64,000 nt of DNA from contig JBBDSJ010000122.1 in assembly GCA_040905025.1 (NCBI GenBank), forward strand, positions 15,476 through 79,475, written 5' to 3'. Every line of letters begins with the position of its first letter. Positions within the stretch are counted from its first letter, which is position 1. The notes beneath the pieces are model-generated. The model had not been told where the DNA came from. It saw nothing but the letters and a program-made list of their open reading frames with translations, and did not search any database. The position numbers were made by a program, and so were the translations under genes. Positions 62,735 through 64,000 of this stretch are shown one piece after another. The stretch is from JBBDSJ01 sp040905025. GTDB lineage: Bacteria > Pseudomonadota > Gammaproteobacteria > Methylohalomonadales > Methylohalomonadaceae.

Positions 62735-63754
62735 TCAGTATATAAACATCGCGTCGCCGTAGCTGAAAAACCGGTATTCAGCAGCCACGGCATGCCGGTA
62801 GGCCGCCAGTACCTGTTCACGTCCGGCAAACGCCGAAACCAGCATGAGCAAGGTTGATTCCGGCAAATGAAAATTGGTCAGCAACGCATCGACGGCGCGA
62901 AACTCATAGCCCGGATAAATAAACAGATTGGTCTCGCCGCGATACGGTTGTAGTTCACCGGTTGCCGCTGCGGTCTCGAGACTGCGCACTGCCGTGGTAC
63001 CGACTGCTATGACCCGGCCACCAGCTTGCCGCGCCCGGGCCACGGCATCACACACTGCACTGCTGACGTCGAGGCGTTCATAGTGCATGACGTGATCGGT
63101 AATATTATCCACGCGCATGGGCTGGAATGTGCCGAGGCCAACATGCAGGGTAACGTAGCTTATCGCCACACCCTGTGCCCGGATTTGCTGCAGTAGTGCT
63201 TCAGTAAAATGCAGGCCGGCGGTCGGTGCTGCGACCGCCCCCGGCGCCTCGGCATACACCGTCTGGTAGCGGGTTTGATCAATTTCAGTATCAGCGCGCT
63301 GAATATAGGGCGGCAACGGCATATGCCCATGTTGTTCCAGAACTGACTCGATACTCATCCCGGCATGCAAGCCCAAGTCATACAACTCGCCGCTACGATT
63401 GATAATTTCAAATTCTATACCGGGGGCAATCTGAAAGCGGCTGCCGATACGGTTCGGGTTACTGGCATGCAACTTCACCCGCACATGATTATTCTCCAGC
63501 ACGCGCTCAATCATGATCTCGATCCGGCCACCGGATGGCTTGTAACCATACAGCCGCGCCGGAATCACGCGGGTATTGTTCAGCACCAGCAAGTCCCCCG
63601 GCTGCAACAGACCCGGCAGATCAGCGATCATCTGATCGCGCACTGCGCCCGTTTGGCGGTCCAGACACAGCATGCGGCTCGTGCCGCGCTCGGCACTCGG
63701 CGTCTGCGCGATCAGCTCGCTGGGCAAGTCGTATTGAAAATCCTGGCGCTTCAT
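62735..63754 (-). CDS. queA: S-adenosylmethionine:tRNA ribosyltransferase-isomerase QueA
   Basis: Converts preQ1 in tRNA to epoxyqueuosine using the ribosyl part of AdoMet. I start at ATG 63754 (MKRQDFQYDLPSELIAQTP), giving 339 residues. An ATG at 63811 would add a 19-residue extension not seen in the family. Motifs include VLNNTRVIPARLYG, APTAGLHFTEALL and TNFHLPESTLLMLVSAF. tgt follows nine bases later. Confidence 0.97.
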   Translation of the reverse strand: MKRQDFQYDLPSELIAQTPSAERGTSRMLCLDRQTGAVRDQMIADLPGLLQPGDLLVLNNTRVIPARLYGYKPSGGRIEIMIERVLENNHVRVKLHASNPNRIGSRFQIAPGIEFEIINRSGELYDLGLHAGMSIESVLEQHGHMPLPPYIQRADTEIDQTRYQTVYAEAPGAVAAPTAGLHFTEALLQQIRAQGVAISYVTLHVGLGTFQPMRVDNITDHVMHYERLDVSSAVCDAVARARQAGGRVIAVGTTAVRSLETAAATGELQPYRGETNLFIYPGYEFRAVDALLTNFHLPESTLLMLVSAFAGREQVLAAYRHAVAAEYRFFSYGDAMFIY

Positions 63755-63846
63755 GGCGCGCCAGCCTAGCAGAAAAGCGCCAAAACAGGCACTTGCACTG
63801 ATATTAAGCAATTGAAATGCTATGCGGGGATGGACTTATAAGCAGC

Positions 63847-63883
63847 TTGGCTTTAATCTTGCCAGCCTCATAAAGACGGCCCC
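63847..63883 (+). promoter_or_regulatory. Probable tRNA promoter with GC-rich discriminator
   Basis: TTGGCT (63847-63852) and CATAAA (63869-63874), 16 bases apart, are followed by the GC-rich discriminator GACGGCCCC typical of stringently controlled stable-RNA promoters. The predicted start is just before the tRNA-like sequence at 63890. Confidence 0.5.
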
Positions 63884-63889
63884 TCCTTG

Positions 63890-63912
63890 GCCGGGATGGC
63901 GGAACGGGTAGA
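63890..63912 (+). tRNA. tRNA-Leu 5' part (acceptor and D-arm), interrupted
   Basis: The first 23 bases match the 5' end of bacterial tRNA-Leu: a GCCGGGA acceptor strand, then TGGCGGAA and the D-loop GG-TAGA. Where the D-stem and anticodon arm should follow, the sequence instead enters a hairpin array. Either an element has inserted into the gene or this is a tRNA-derived end of the repeat. A tRNA-Leu gene next to queA is the expected arrangement in Pseudomonas-like genomes. The window ends before the matter can be settled. Confidence 0.5.
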
Positions 63913-64000
63913 TGACATACAGGATGTATTAATGCCGCGTAGGACAGGATGTCCGGGAGCGGCCAATGTGCAGGATGCACAAGTGTCACGGAGGACAGGA
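63913..64000 (+). repeat. Array of GGA-loop hairpins, continuing past the window
   Basis: Three complete stem-loops share the plan NNNCA-GGA-TGNNN with different but perfectly paired arms: ATACA/TGTAT (63917-63929), GGACA/TGTCC (63942-63954) and GTGCA/TGCAC (63968-63980). A fourth begins GGACA-GGA at 63993. Outer pairs GCCGC/GCGGC (63934-63938, 63959-63963) and TGACA/TGTCA (63913-63917, 63984-63988) nest the hairpins into a larger fold. There is no ORF. Confidence 0.7.

Noticed and set aside
1..64000. CRISPR arrays, prophage, plasmid or defence islands
   Set aside because: No regularly spaced direct repeats, phage genes or defence gene families are visible; all protein genes are conserved housekeeping or envelope genes.

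Overview
The window is a compact, gene-dense chromosomal segment of a gammaproteobacterium. Evidence for this is the full dcw division/cell-wall cluster (mraZ to lpxC), SspA/SspB, the Mla lipid-transport operon, a bc1 complex, a DiaA-YraN-LpoA-RsmI neighbourhood and the pilBCD-coaE-zapD-yacG block. Much of the gene order resembles Pseudomonas (mraZ-rnpB-rsmI, lpoA-yraN-diaA-BON lipoprotein, sspB-sspA-petCBA, algW-hisCDG-murA-bolA-mlaBCDEF, tgt/queA-secDF). The species cannot be named from the sequence. There is no prophage, CRISPR array, rRNA operon or full-length insertion sequence.

Layout: 1-8.6 kb (+): clpB behind a heat-shock-type promoter, the type IV pilus assembly genes pilB-pilC, a strong terminator, then the overlapping chain pilD-coaE-zapD-yacG. 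8.6-13.7 kb (-): a Nudix-ThiE fusion, argJ and secA. 13.9-15.3 kb: a LytM/M23 membrane peptidase and dciA, divergent. 15.4-34.2 kb (-): lpxC and the complete dcw cluster, with genes overlapping by a few bases and a sigma70-like promoter plus three MraZ boxes at its head. 34.6-37.2 kb (-): RNase P RNA, rsmI and an MscS-type channel. 37.4-42.1 kb (+): lpoA-yraN-diaA-dolP, a repeat-filled gap, then a HAD phosphatase. 42.2-46.0 kb (-): petABC-sspA-sspB. 46.5-47.6 kb (+): a DegS/AlgW protease. 47.6-55.9 kb (-): mlaFEDCB-bolA-murA-hisG-hisD-hisC. 56.1-56.5 kb (+): a DUF4399 periplasmic protein. 56.5-63.75 kb (-): queA-tgt-yajC-secD-secF, then pdxB-purN. At the end (+) lies the 5' part of a tRNA-Leu gene running into an array of small hairpins.

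Functionally most of the window serves the envelope: peptidoglycan precursor synthesis (MurA-G, MraY, Ddl), septal synthesis and division (FtsAZQLIW, ZapD), lipid A commitment (LpxC), outer-membrane lipid asymmetry (Mla), lipoprotein helpers (LpoA, DolP), envelope stress sensing (DegS/AlgW) and protein export (SecA, SecDF-YajC).

The genes are ordinary; the novelty is in the gaps. I found three structured non-coding elements. (1) A 197-bp composite hairpin element with terminal inverted repeats (41054-41250), with a collapsed 33-bp relative between dciA and lpxC and a possible fragment in the secA leader. (2) A 204-bp element with 18-bp inverted ends and TA at both edges, splitting mlaB from bolA. 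(3) A hairpin array with a conserved GGA loop and covarying arms that begins inside a tRNA-Leu D-loop at the right edge. secA also lacks a visible ribosome-binding site and overlaps the stop of a short upstream ORF.
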